Shown piece after piece: positions 1 through 13,840 of a stretch of DNA of 64,000 nt; position 1 is the first letter of the stretch; each line of letters starts with the position of its first letter. Source of the stretch: Siphonodentalium dalli. Its lineage: Eukaryota > Mollusca > Scaphopoda > Gadilida > Siphonodentaliidae. Both the position numbers and the translations under genes were made by a program. The stretch covers positions 189,523,122-189,587,121 of the forward strand of contig CP136069.1 in assembly GCA_032622095.1 (NCBI GenBank), read 5' to 3'. Below the pieces are notes generated by a model. It was given only the letters and a program-made list of their open reading frames with translations, did not search any database and had not been told where the DNA came from.

Positions 1-166
1 TCGTTTCGACGGACATTTTGTTACTTCGCGAGGTGTTTATCAAAGCATACATTGCCTTCTTAACATTACTGCACCGTGCACATGTTTATTTCAGTTGCGA
101 AGTTACCGTAATTCTTATTGAATTCTGTGCCCAGATATTTATAACTATTTACGGTTTCGATTATGT
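1..166. other. Unique left flank of the 48-bp array
   Basis: Non-repetitive sequence preceding the first minisatellite monomer. I see no gene, RNA or mobile-element signature in it. The array begins at about position 167 with the motif GGATTTAGTGTACAG. Confidence 0.5.
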
Positions 167-3100
167 AGGATTTAGTGTACAGTACCACTCTAACTCACTG
201 AGATGTATAATGGCCGGATTTAGTGTACAGTACCACTCTAACTCACTGAGATGTATAATGGCCGGATTTAGTGTACAGTACAACTCTAACTCACTGAGAT
301 GTATAATGGCCGGATTTAGTGTACAGTACAATTCTAACTCACTGAGATGTATAATAGCCGGATTTAGTGTACAGTACCACTCTAACTCACTGAGATGTAT
401 AATGGGGATTTAGTGTACAGTACCACTCTAACTCACTGAGATGTATAATGGCCGGATGTAGTGTACAGTACCACTCTAACTCACTGAGATGTATAATGGC
501 CGGATTTAGTGTACAGTACCACTCTAACTCACTGAGATGTATAATGGCCGGATTTAGTGTACAGTACCACTCTAACTCACTGAGATGTATAATGGCCGGA
601 TTTAGTGTACAGTACCACTCTAACTCACTGAGATGTATAATGGCCGGTTTAGTGTACAGTACCACTCTAACTCACTGAGATGTATAATGGGGATTTAGTG
701 TACAGTACCACTCTAACTCACTGAGATGTATAATGGCCGGATTTAGTGTACAGTACCACTCTAACTCACTGAGATGTATAATGGCCGGTTTAGTGTACAG
801 TACCACTCTAACTCACTGAGATGTATAATGGGGATTTAGTGTACAGTACCACTCTAACTCACTGAGATGTATAATGGCCTGATTTAGTGTACATTACCAC
901 TCTAACTCACTGAGATGTATAATGGCCGGATTTAGTGTACAGTACCACTCTAACTCACTGAGATGTATAATGGGGATTTAGTGTACAGTACCACTCTAAC
1001 TCACTGAGATGTATAATGGCCGGATTTAGTGTACAGTACCACTCTAACTCACTGAGATGTATAATGGCCGGCAGTGTACAGTACCACTCTAACTCACTGA
1101 GATGTATAATGGCCGGCAGTGTACAGTACCACTCTAACTCACTGAGATGTATAATGGCCGGATTTAGTGTACAGTACAACTCTAACTCACTGAGATGTAT
1201 AATGGGCGGATTTAGTGTACAGTACCACTCTAACTCACTGATATGTATAATGGCCGGATTTAGTGTACTGTACAACTCTAACTCACTGAGATGTATAATG
1301 GCCGGATTTAGTGTACAGTACAACTCTAACTCACTGAGATGTATAATTACCGGATTTAGTGTACAGTACCACTCTAACTCACTGAGATGTATAATGGCCG
1401 GATTTAGTGTACATTACAACTCTAACTCACTGAGATGTATAATGGCCGGATTTAGTGTACAGTACAACTCTAACTCACTGAGATGTATAATGGGCTGTTT
1501 TAGTGTACAGTACCACTCTAACTCACTGAGATGTATAATGGCCGGTTTAGTGTACATTACAACTCTAACTCACTGAGATGTATAATGGCCGGATTTAGTG
1601 TACAGTACAACTCTAACTCACTGAGATGTATAATGGTCGGCATTAGTGTACAGTGCCACTCTAACTCACTGAGATGTATAATGACCGGATTTAGTGTACA
1701 GTACCACTCTAACTCACTGAGATGTGTAATGGCCGGATTTAGTGTACAGTACCACTTTAACTCACTGAGATGTATAATGGCCGGATTTAGTGTACAGTAC
1801 CACTCTAACTCACTGAGATGTATAATGACCGGATTTAGTGTACAGTACCACTCTAACTCACTGAGATGTGTAATGGCCGGATTTAGTGTACAGTACCACT
1901 TTAACTCACTGAGATGTATAATGGCCGGATTTAGTGTACAGTACCACTCTAACTCACTGAGATGTATAATGGCCGGATTTAGTGTACAGTACAACTCTAA
2001 CTCACTGAGCTGTATAATGGGGATTTAGTGTACAGTACCACTCTAACTCACTGAGATGTATAATGGCCGGATTTAGTGTACAGTACAACTCTAACTCACT
2101 GAGATGTATAATGGCCGGATTTAGTGTACAGTACAACTCTAACTAACTGAGATGTATAATGGCCGGATTTAGTGTACAGTGCCACTTTAACTCACTGAGA
2201 TGTATAATGGCCGGATTTAGTGTACAGTACCACTCTAACTCACTGATATGTATAATGGTCGGATTTAGTGTACAGTTCCACACTAACTCACTGAGATGTA
2301 TAATGGCCGGATTTAGTGTGCAGTACCACTCTAACTCACTCAGATGTATAATGGCCGGATTTAGTGTACAGTACCACTCTAACTCACTGAGATGTATAAT
2401 GACCGGATTTAGTGTACAGTACAACTCTAACTCACTGAGATACATAATGGACGGATTTAGTGTACAGTACTACTCTAACTCACTGAGATGTATAATGGAC
2501 GGATTTAGTGTACAGTACCACTCTAACTCACTGAGATGTATAATGACCGGATTTAGTTTACAGTACTACTCTAACTCACTGAGATGTATAATGGCCGGAT
2601 TTAGTGTACAGTACAACTCTAACTCACTGAGATACATAATGGCCGGATTTAGTGTACAGTACAACTCTAACTCACTGAGATGTATAATGGCCGGATTTAG
2701 TGTACAGTACCACTCTAACTCACTGAGATGTATAATGACCGGTTTCAGTGTTTAGTACAACTCTAACTCACTGAGATGTATAATGACCGGATTTAGTGTA
2801 CAGTACCACTCTAACTCACTGATATGTATAATGGTCGGCTTTAGTGTACAGTACCACTCTAACTCACTGTGATGTACAATGACCGGATTTAGTGTACAGT
2901 ACCACTCTAACTCACTGTTATGTATAATGGCCGGATTTAGTGTACAGTACCACTCTAACTCACTGTTATGTATAATGGCCGGGTTTAGTGTACATTACCA
3001 CTCTAACTCACTGATATGTATAATGGCCGGATTTGGTGTACAGTACCACTTTAACTCATTGATATGTATAATGACCGGGTTTAGTGTACATTACCACTCT

Positions 3101-6100
3101 AACTCACTGATATGTATAATGGCCGGATTTAGTGTACAGTACCACTTTAACTCACTGATATGTATAATGGCCGGGTTTAGTGTACATTACCACTCTAAAT
3201 CACTGAGATGTATAATGGACGGATTTAGTGTACATTACCACTCTAACTCACTGAGATGTATAATGGTCGGATTTAGTGTACAGTACAACTCTAACTCACT
3301 GAGATGTATAATGGGCCGGATTTAGTTTACAGTACCTCTCTAACTCACTGAGATGTATAATGGCGGGATTTAGTGTACAGTTCCACTCTAACTCACTGAG
3401 ATGTATAATGGCCGGATTTAGTGTACAGTACAACTCTAACTCACTGAGATGTATAATGGCCGGATTTAGTGTACAGTACCACTCTAACTCACTGAGATGT
3501 ATAATGGTCGGATTTAGTGTACATTACAACTCTAACTCACTGAGATGTATAATGACCGGATTTAGTGTACAGTCCAACTCTAACTCACTGAGATGTATAA
3601 TGGCCGGATTTAGTGTACAGTACAAGTTGTACAACTCTAACTCATTGAGATGTATAATTATCGGATTTAGTGTACAGTACCACTCTAACTCACTAAGATG
3701 TATAATGGCCGGATTTAGTGTACAGTACCATAATAACTCACTGAGATGTATAATGGTGATTTAGTGTGCAGTACCACTCTAACTCACTTATATGTATAAT
3801 GGCCGGATTTAGTGTACAGTACCACTCTAACTCACTGAGATGTATAATGGCCGGATTTAGTGTACAGTACCACTCTAACTCACTAAGATGTATAATGGCC
3901 GGATTTAGTGTACAGTACCACTCTAATTCACTGATATGTATAATGGCCGGATTTAGTGTACAGTACCAATCTAACTCACTGAGATGTATAATGGCCGGAT
4001 TTAGTGAGCAGTACCACATAACTCACTGAGATGTATAATGGGGATTTAGTGTACAGTACAACTCTAACTCACTGAGATGTATAATGGCCGGATTTAGTGT
4101 ACAGTACCATTCTAACTCACTGATATGTATAATGGGGATTTAGTGTACATTACCACTCTAACTCACTGAGATGTATAATGGCCGGATTTAGTGTACAGTA
4201 CCACTCTAACTCACTGATATGTATAATGGCCGGGTTTAGTGTACATTACCACTCTAACTCACTGATATGTATAATGGCCGGATTTGGTGTACAGTACCAC
4301 TTTAACTCATTGATATGTATAATGGCCGGGTTTAGTGTACATTACCACTCTAACTCACTGATATGTATAATGGCCGGATTTAGTGTACATTACCACTCTA
4401 ACTCACTGAGATGTATAATGGCCGGATTTAGTGTACAGTACCACTCTAACTCACTGAGATGTATAATGACCGGATTTAGTGTACATTACCACTCTAACTC
4501 ACTGAGATGTATAATGGCCGGATTTAGTGTATAGTACCACTCTAAACTCACTGAGATGTATAATGGCCGGATTTAGTGTACAGTACCACTTTAACTCTCT
4601 GAGATGTATAATGGCGGATTTAGTGTACAGTACCACTCTAACTCACTGAGATGTATAATGGCCGGATTTAATGTACAGTACCATTCTAACTCACTGAGAT
4701 GTATAATGGCCGGATTTAGTGTACAGTACCACTCTAACTCACTGAGATGTATAATGACCGGATTTAGTGTACAGTACAACTCTAACTCACTGAGATACAT
4801 AATGGACGGATTTAGTGTACAGTACTACTCTAACTCACTGAGATGTATAATGGACGGATTTAGTGTACAGTACCACTCTAACTCACTGAGATGTATAATG
4901 ACCGGATTTAGTGTACAGTACTACTCTAACTCACTGAGATGTATAATGGCCGGATTTAGTGTACAGTACAACTCTAACTCACTGAGATACATAATGGCCG
5001 GATTTAGTGTACAGTACAACTCTAACTCACTGAGATGTATAATGGCCGGATTTAGTGTACAGTACCACTCTAACTCACTGAGATGTATAATGACCGGTTT
5101 CAGTGTTTAGTACAACTCTAACTCACTGAGATGTATAATGACCGGATTTAGTGTACAGTACCACTCTAACTCACTGATATGTATAATGGTCGGCTTTAGT
5201 GTACAGTACCACTCTAACTCACTGTGATGTACAATGACCGGATTTAGTGTACAGTACCACTCTAACTCACTGTTATGTATAATGGCCGGATTTAGTGTAC
5301 AGTACCACTCTAACTCACTGTTATGTATAATGGCCGGGTTTAGTGTACATTACCACTCTAACTCACTGATATGTATAATGGCCGGATTTGGTGTACAGTA
5401 CCACTTTAACTCATTGATATGTATAATGACCGGGTTTAGTGTACATTACCACTCTAACTCACTGATATGTATAATGGCCGGATTTAGTGTACAGTACCAC
5501 TTTAACTCACTGATATGTATAATGGCCGGGTTTAGTGTACATTACCACTCTAAATCACTGAGATGTATAATGGACGGATTTAGTGTACATTACCACTCTA
5601 ACTCACTGAGATGTATAATGGTCGGATTTAGTGTACAGTACAACTCTAACTCACTGAGATGTATAATGGGCCGGATTTAGTTTACAGTACCTCTCTAACT
5701 CACTGAGATGTATAATGGCGGGATTTAGTGTACAGTTCCACTCTAACTCACTGAGATGTATAATGGCCGGATTTAGTGTACAGTACAACTCTAACTCACT
5801 GAGATGTATAATGGCCGGATTTAGTGTACAGTACCACTCTAACTCACTGAGATGTATAATGGTCGGATTTAGTGTACATTACAACTCTAACTCACTGAGA
5901 TGTATAATGACCGGATTTAGTGTACAGTCCAACTCTAACTCACTGAGATGTATAATGGCCGGATTTAGTGTACAGTACAAGTTGTACAACTCTAACTCAT
6001 TGAGATGTATAATTATCGGATTTAGTGTACAGTACCACTCTAACTCACTAAGATGTATAATGGCCGGATTTAGTGTACAGTACCATAATAACTCACTGAG

Positions 6101-7919
6101 ATGTATAATGGTGATTTAGTGTGCAGTACCACTCTAACTCACTTATATGTATAATGGCCGGATTTAGTGTACAGTACCACTCTAACTCAATGAGATGTAT
6201 AATGGCCGGATTTAGTGTACAGTACCACTCTAACTCACTAAGATGTATAATGGCCGGATTTAGTGTACAGTACCACTCTAATTCACTGATATGTATAATG
6301 GCCGGATTTAGTGTACAGTACCAATCTAACTCACTGAGATGTATAATGGCCGGATTTAGTGAGCAGTACCACATAACTCACTGAGATGTATAATGGGGAT
6401 TTAGTGTACAGTACAACTCTAACTCACTGAGATGTATAATGGCCGGATTTAGTGTACAGTACCATTCTAACTCACTGATATGTATAATGGGGATTTAGTG
6501 TACATTACCACTCTAACTCACTGAGATGTATAATGGCCGGATTTAGTGTACAGTACCACTCTAACTCACTGATATGTATAATGGCCGGGTTTAGTGTACA
6601 TTACCACTCTAACTCACTGATATGTATAATGGCCGGATTTGGTGTACAGTACCACTTTAACTCATTGATATGTATAATGGCCGGGTTTAGTGTACATTAC
6701 CACTCTAACTCACTGATATGTATAATGGCCGGATTTAGTGTACATTACCACTCTAACTCACTGAGATGTATAATGGCCGGATTTAGTGTACAGTACCACT
6801 CTAACTCACTGAGATGTATAATGACCGGATTTAGTGTACATTACCACTCTAACTCACTGAGATGTATAATGGCCGGATTTAGTGTATAGTACCACTCTAA
6901 ACTCACTGAGATGTATAATGGCCGGATTTAGTGTACAGTACCACTTTAACTCTCTGAGATGTATAATGGCGGATTTAGTGTACAGTACCACTCTAACTCA
7001 CTGAGATGTATAATGGCCGGATTTAATGTACAGTACCATTCTAACTCACTGAGATGTATAATGGCCGGATTTAGTGTACAGTACCACTCTAACTCACTGA
7101 GATGTATAATGGCCGGATTTAGTTTACAGTACCACTCTATCTCACTGAGATGTATAATGGCCGGATTTAGTGTACAGTACCATTCTAACTCACTGAGATG
7201 TATAATGGCCGGATTTAGTGTGCAGTACCACTTAACTCACTGAGATGTATAATGGCCGGATTTAGTGTACAGTACCACTCTAACTCACTGAGATGTATAA
7301 TGGCCGGATTTAGTGTACATTACCATTCTAAATCGCTGAGATGTATAATGGCCGGATTTAGTGTACAGTACCACTCTAACTCACTGAGATGTATAATGGC
7401 CGGGTTTAGTGTACAGTACCACTTTAACTCACTGAAATGTATACTGGCCTGATTTAGTGTACAGTACCATTCTACCTCACTGAGATGTATAATGACCGGA
7501 TTTAGTGTACAGTACCACTTTAACTCACTGATATGTATAATGACCGGATTTAGTGTACATTACAACTCTAACCCACTGAGATGTATAATGGCCGGATTTA
7601 ATGTACAGTACCACTCGAACTCACTGAGATGTATAATGACCGGATTTAGTGTACAGTACAACTCTAACTCACTGAGATGTATACTGGCCGGATTTAATGT
7701 ACAGTACCATTCTAACTCACTGAGATGTATAATGACCGGATTTAGTGTACAGTACAACTCTAACTCACTGAGATGTATAATGGCCGGATTTAGTGTACAG
7801 TACCACTTTAACTCACTGAGATGTATAATGGGGATTTAGTGTGCAGTACCACTCTAACTCACTGAGATGTATAATGGCCGGATTTAGTGTACATTACCAC
7901 TCTAACTCACTGAGATGTT
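167..7919. repeat. 48-bp minisatellite array, about 160 units
   Basis: Head-to-tail monomers of 48 bp, recognisable by GATTTAGTGTACAGTACCAC followed by TCTAACTCACTGAGATGTAT and a short AATGGCCG linker. Common variants are TACAACTCT for TACCACTCT, CTGATATG for CTGAGATG and GTACATTAC for GTACAGTAC. Some units lose two or more bases at the linker (ATGGGGATTT, CCGGCAGTG). Because 48 is divisible by 3, the array is open in long stretches on both strands: plus frame repeat MAGFSVQYHSNSLRCI, minus frame repeat LSELEWYCTLNPAIIH. The short-linker units shift the frame and break these runs at intervals. I treat the open frames as arithmetic by-products and not as a protein. No promoter, signal peptide or non-repeat domain is attached. 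The right edge decays at ATGTTTTATGGCAG. Confidence 0.95.
2342..7051. repeat. 2355-bp segmental tandem duplication inside the 48-bp array
   Basis: About 49 monomers are duplicated in tandem with an offset of exactly 2355 bp: copy A about 2342-4696, copy B about 4697-7051. Rare marker variants recur at that spacing. These include the odd unit with GTACAAGTTGTACAAC near 3620 and 5975, the GTTTCAGTGTTTAG unit near 2740 and 5095, the GAGCAGTACCACATAAC unit near 4005 and 6360, and all the frame breaks between them. I found only a couple of substitutions between copies (near 2555/4910 and near 3834/6189). The duplication is therefore very recent. Edges inside a tandem array are inherently fuzzy by about one monomer. 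Confidence 0.9.
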
Positions 7920-8300
7920 TTATGGCAGATTCACTTTGATCACTAATCATTCATACATATCCTCCCACAGTGTCCCTCTTGTTGCATGAATTAAAATACT
8001 TCGTTCCCGTGAGCAACATTTCGCAACCACGATGTCCGGCTTGCATGCAAATGTCGGTATGGCTGCCCTAAATATGTCCTTTTAAATCTCATGCTAGGCA
8101 AGTTGATGCTCAGTAATATAAGTCGAAGAAGCACGCAGCTTGAAATGGTAAGCATAATATACATGTACATCTCCCCAAGACACAGATCGATACTCATCAA
8201 CGTGTGATTATTACCAACTGAATGATGATATTCGCCAGTGAATCAGAGAGAAACGCTAGTTTACGACTCTATATACGCCTATACTTCGTTTAACCATATC
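7920..8300. other. Unique intergenic sequence
   Basis: No supported feature. Short open frames (up to about 70 codons) have no recognisable composition or motif. Confidence 0.5.
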
Positions 8301-8304
8301 TCAA

Positions 8305-8687
8305 CCCTTTACCCAACAAACCGGCCAAAAACGGCCAAATAAAGCTGCAACAGCCTAAATTATCTTGGGTCTGTCTCAATAAAACCATACAAATATGGAT
8401 ATCATTGGAACCGGCTCATTGACCACATTGTGATGGTTACAGTTATGCCCTGTGCCAATGCATTCTCTTATATATGCGAGTCGACCATAGGTCGCCTCGC
8501 ATATATAAGAGAATGCATTGGCCTAAAAAAAAAACTTTTTACCATTTTTTCTTACATTCTTTAACAATTTTATCATTTTTAATATGTGTTAAGCCAATGC
8601 ATTCTCTTATATATGCGAGGCGACATATGGTCGACTCGCATATATAAGAGAATGCATTGGCACAGGGCCGTTCTGTTGGGTAAAGGG
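8305..8687 (+). mobile_element. Double-hairpin piggyBac-like MITE, copy 1
   Basis: Non-autonomous element with terminal inverted repeats CCCTTTACCCAACA / TGTTGGGTAAAGGG. It is flanked by TCAA on the left and TTAA on the right (positions 8301-8304 and 8688-8691), consistent with the TTAA target of the piggyBac superfamily with one later change. Inside are two palindromes of about 66 bp, each built from CCAATGCATTCTCTTATATA and its reverse complement. They are separated by a T-rich spacer and mirror each other. A one-sided arm of about 120 bp (AACCGGCCAAAAACGGCC onward) lies on the left; this defines the plus orientation used for all six copies. It has no coding capacity and could only move with a transposase supplied in trans. 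Confidence 0.85.
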
Positions 8688-8691
8688 TTAA

Positions 8692-11600
8692 ACAGATTTA
8701 GTTGGTTGCTCATAAACAGCTAGGCTAAAGAGGATTGGGGGACAAGTGGTAATCACTTAGAGTTTCTTAATCTCACGAAAGGAGACACTGATATAACATA
8801 TACTACCACGATGGACGATAACCCATATTCATAAAAGGTCACTCTACCCTTTTTCTAAATTGCTGCTATATCATTTAATCCCAAGGCTATGCAACTTACT
8901 CACCGGAAAATTTCAAACTGCTTGTCACTTAAGTGTCAGTGCGGATATTCACAGACATTCAATCTTGAGCGATATTACGAAGTTCTAAAGTCCGTTAATG
9001 TTTTGGCTAAACACGCTATAGAGGTATCGTGATGGAGGGAAATAATGAGATTTAGCACTTTTATGTGTTTGTCAAGACGATTCAATTCTTAAGATCGATT
9101 TCTTAATTCTGAGATACTTTTCTAGTGATCAGCTGTGGGACCATTAAACGCATTTTGTCGTGACATATTATATAATTCGTGTGAGTCGCTCACAAAGAAA
9201 TATATCGATGTCGTTGTACCACAACAGTAGCATTTTTTCTAAATATTTAAACCTGCGTATACTCTAAACACATGCGGGTGTAATATTGTTACGGGTGAGA
9301 CACACGTTTTACATAAATCCAGCCCAATGAAAACATATGTTGATATGCAAGTTGGTCCACTCAAGCAGAGAGTAATCAACTTTAATTAGTCCACAGTGCT
9401 AAGAAAAATGATGGTCAGCGTTAACTTGGTTATGATTCCATGACCCACAACTCATCTCAGCCCAATTTTTAATTGATCAACAGGCATGACATGAAAATTC
9501 TTAAATATAGAAAACGATGTATGGGCAGTTGCCTTTCTAAATGAAAATAATCATTAAATTTCACGAATCAAGAATAATCAAGTCTCCTTTCATGATCTTG
9601 AGATATGATATCATGGATATATTAACTGCACTTTTGAAAAAAAAATATTTTACAGAAGTTATTGGTACCTGAATTTTTTAATATTTTTCATGCTATAAAA
9701 ATAAAGTAAATGAAGTTATAATATCTAATGGGTCGATGGTTCTAAAATATTGTGTCACCATAATCACTTGCACCAAATTTCACAAGAAATTCCTGGCAGA
9801 TGTTGAGAAAAAAACACATTTTGAAATACCATGAAATTTTGGCAAACGTGCGGTTAAGGTGCGTCGAACTATTGAAAATTGACTTCAACGATAAAATCTA
9901 TCTTACACTATTGGTTATATACAACATAAGGTGTGAAACGCCAATGAGACTTCTTGAGACTAAGAAAGTCTGTTTTATTTTGGACACAGCATTAACAGTG
10001 TGCACGGCCACTCCAACTTCACCTGGACCGACCGACCTTGTCATTTTGGTAAAATTAAGCTAAATTTATCTCAGTTTTGAGACAAGAACATTTTGGTAAT
10101 TTCGAAGAGTAATTCCCCTTACACGTTAATACGCAGTTACAGTATACATGTGATGATGTCGCGGATTTATGGAACATTGGGGTGATTTGTCAGCAATAAA
10201 CAAGATATAAGTCCTGATTTAATATTCATGTTCATGTGCATGTTCAGAACTGTGAAATTCTTTCAATCAAATGTCAATGTTCTCAAACAAAAAGCGAAAT
10301 CTTTCAAACTATTATAGTTCAGAATTCACTAGATAGAAAATAGCCGTGCACATCGTGAATTTTGCCAATTTTATGCGGTGAAAGCTGTTTAAAATGACAA
10401 GAACATAATTGTGAAAGTTAACATTCAGTCATATTTGGACAGTTAATAATGTTTCATCGTATATGTAGCTACATTACTATTTTATTACACTTGTATATAT
10501 TAACTTATTCGTTTAAAGGGGGTCTGTACACTATATCCGGCAATGTATGGGACCATCTACTTTTATACTCAACAGAATATATGCAACAAATGAATGAATT
10601 TGAGCCATGTATTAGTGCAAAATACACTCATGTGTTTTATGGACGATGCAAACAACATGGTAATTATAATGAAAACGAGTTTTATGACTTTATCTATTCA
10701 ATATTATTATATTTTCAACATTAGGGCGGTGGTCATTGAAAACTGAGAACGGCTATTTGTCGGTTGACTACACCGGGAAACAAGTTTTACAGAAGATTCG
10801 GAAAAGAGATACATCATCTTCTCTCGGACTTTTGTCAGTCCTTGCGGCCTTTACCAAGAGTCGATTCAGCGGTAAAATTCGTACATCCGGCAGGAAGCCT
10901 GGCTGTTGGTAGAAGGGAGTGGTTGTGTGTGTAAGTCCATACCATGCAACATATTATGCCCTTGTGAGATGTATGTGGGGGACATGGTATTATGTACACA
11001 CATCACTGAACGGACATCGTTTCAGTGTTACTTCAAACAACACATAACATCGGGGAACATTTCAATCTATATCAAGACACTCAGTCAATGACTTGAGGTT
11101 CGCCGTTCTTCAAGGTGGTCTACCAAACACTGGGCAACAACGAATAAAGAATGGCATAGACACCAGTGTGTCGGGAAATATTCAAGGATATTATGTTGAA
11201 ATACAAAGTGTTTTCATGCCCGAGTTCAGACACCAACATAGCAGAAAAAGGTTCAGAATCGATACCCATGCGCATGTTATACCCGCATCACACGTATATT
11301 TGTGACGAATATCTGTATGGAAAACAGGGCATTATATAACGTGATGACTAGTCCCGACTATAAATGACCAAATGATTGCCCTGTCTCTCTTTTGCTAATC
11401 GACCTGAATTGTTTGAAAAATTCTGACACATCGGTTTTCGTCCATGGATGTTTTCAAGGCTATTGGACTGGGGAAATATCAAGAGTTTCCAACTGCAACA
11501 CATTCACCATTGCTTTGTTACTCAAGTACCAACAAGGTATAGATTTGAATTTGTTTCGGTGCATTGCTCGACCAATATAAGGGGGATTTAAGACAAGACT

Positions 11601-13655
11601 AACAACCGAATATATTTAAGATATTTATTAAAGTATTATGTTATGTACATCAATTTGGCGATATAGGGATAGTTCAGTTCGCTCGACACACTTTATGTGA
11701 TTGGGTATAGCATAACGCCGCGGAACCGGTAGACAGATAAGGAACGTGGATTAGAAGTTATCATTTTAAAGTGTTGAACAAAATTGTACCTGTTTAATTA
11801 AAAGTAGAGTCTACCATAATGATTTATAGAGAAAACGTTAGAGTATCCTTCCCCATGTATATTCTACACTGAACTGAAGTTATTAGATTAGATTGAGACC
11901 TTTAAAGGCTTTATTGGGGAGAAGTATACGTGAGTATCATAGTCCAAGTTGAGTGTCGTGGAGCAAAACGAACCCCCCCCCCCCCCAAAAAAAGCCAAAC
12001 TATATGGCTGTATTCTAGTGAACGTTATCAATGTAAGAATGTAATCAGAATGGTGACCTGACTGGTTAATCGGAAGCCAACAAAGCATGGACATGTCAAA
12101 TGTGTTGTGGGTCAACCTGTATATAGCGTGTGTAGCAATGAGATGGATTTCCACGTTAACATCCACGAAGCTTGTCGCACAACCATACCTGAAACTATGT
12201 CCGGTACAGTATATATCTGGGATCCAAAACGATTACCTTTATCAAAGACTGGAACAACCTGATAAATGTAGCACGACTAAGACCGCGACCGCGATCGTCT
12301 ATATATAAAGGGGGTCACTCGCCCGTATCGACCGTGTAATAACTCGGATATTTAAATAATAATTAAGTAGTACAGTCACTGGACGCTGCCCTCAGTACGA
12401 AAAACAGAAAGAGTTCCCCGACGGAATGGGTCAGTTTTGCTGACTTCATTAAGATAGTACAACCATTGCTCTCGGGAGCAAAACGCAGGTCGCCAACGCT
12501 GAGGTGAATTGCAGCGCTGAAAAGTCCGTTTGTGACAGTGAATTCACCGCACCTCATAAACCCGAAAAACTCACAGGAATGCATGTACACGATAGTACCG
12601 AGACCCATCAGCGCTAATGAGTGGACAAGATAAATTGATTCGAATGTAGAAAAAGTCCTACCAAGTACAACTTGATCGTGTTGTAATATAGGTGCTTCAC
12701 CCATGGCAATAGGCATAATTATAATCGTTTCGAAGATAAGAGGCAAATCCACTGCAGAAGACCAAATGTGGCCATGAATGATACAGAAATCTATCTATGT
12801 GTTTAAGAGCTGATTTTTATGTCATGCGAATAGAGTTCTATAAAGGCAAGATTAGCGCTGACATGTGTGGCACTGCTGTAGGAAACTCGCTGGCGTCTGA
12901 TGCGAGTTGGATGAACTTCCAGAAAACGAGAACTGCGATTTATTTTATTCTGTCGTTTGTCACGGGGACATTAGACATAAATTATCTTCTCTTGACATGC
13001 CGGAGGCTAGCCCACTGACGTGCCCGTCCAGCAGTTTTAGAGTTAAAGACCGTAGCCAAGTCGAGGAGCTGGTGTGTTGTGTTTCACTTCAGCGTGTGAG
13101 ACTCGACTGTGATCACAGATTTTCTTAACATCCCTCTAGCTTTGTCGATTACCTTCTTATCACCTTGGCTGAAAGCGATGCTAACGGACCAGATATCAGT
13201 TCTACGTTGACAACGATGCTAGCAAAATTAAGGGGAAATACATGTGACATGGAGTCCCTTAAGAAAAGAGGTTCATGGTAATTCACGTAGTTTGGTTGCT
13301 GATACGGAAGTTAAAAAACCTAAATCGGACACCGAAATTACCTGGAAATTCGAAGGCAACAAAATATAATTTAATTTTAACGCCGAAATTCATGATGTAG
13401 CAAGTCAGGCACTTTGGGGACTGGAACGTTGACACGTGGACTACACAACATATCAGCTACGTTCAGTCCTAGATAAACTACATAACCAGAACAAGTTGAT
13501 TCGGATTGCGGAACTTCAGAAGGGGGATTGGAAACAGTCAATATGAAAGTAACCCGACATCGTACGATTTCGACGATGAATCACAGATTCAGAAGGCGGA
13601 CTTTCGCATTCTACGCAAAAAGAAGGCGAAGAAATCATCTAAGCATTAACTACCA
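8692..13655. other. Long unique intergenic stretch
   Basis: About 5 kb of AT-rich non-repetitive DNA. The longest open frame (129 codons, minus strand, 12363-12752) shows no family motif that I recognise. A poly-C run followed by poly-A lies near 11972-11995, and a TATA-like TATATATAAAGG near 12300 has no convincing gene downstream. Introns or distal non-coding DNA of a neighbouring gene cannot be excluded. Confidence 0.45.
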
Positions 13656-13659
13656 TTAA

Positions 13660-13836
13660 CCCTTCCAGTGCCAAGTCCGATTTTTGTATCAACCCATATT
13701 TCCTTGATCATTTTTCAAATTTATTGATTATAATAATGTGATTCCATCAATGTATCACATTATTATAATCAATAAATTTGAAAAATGATCAAGGAAATAT
13801 GGGTTGATACAAAAATCGGACTTGGCACTGAAAGGG
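13660..13836. mobile_element. 177-bp near-perfect hairpin MITE with TTAA target site
   Basis: The ends CCCTTCCAGTGCC and GGCACTGAAAGGG are flanked on both sides by TTAA (13656-13659 and 13837-13840). Practically the whole element is one palindrome: the left arm runs to about 13743 and the right arm mirrors it from about 13755 after a very short loop. The TTAA duplication and CCCTT start fit a piggyBac-type MITE. The internal sequence is unrelated to the double-hairpin family elsewhere in the window. Confidence 0.85.
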
Positions 13837-13840
13837 TTAA

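Noticed and set aside
167-7919. Many open frames of 60-200 codons on both strands
   Set aside because: They are the 48-bp minisatellite read in frame; there is no non-repeat domain, start context or signal sequence.
12295-12310. TATATATAAAGG as a promoter TATA box
   Set aside because: No credible transcript unit follows, and AT-rich DNA produces such words frequently.
12363-12752. 129-codon minus-strand frame considered as a C1q- or TNF-like domain
   Set aside because: A GEFTV-like segment was the only resemblance; the remaining pattern, including aromatic and glycine positions, does not fit.
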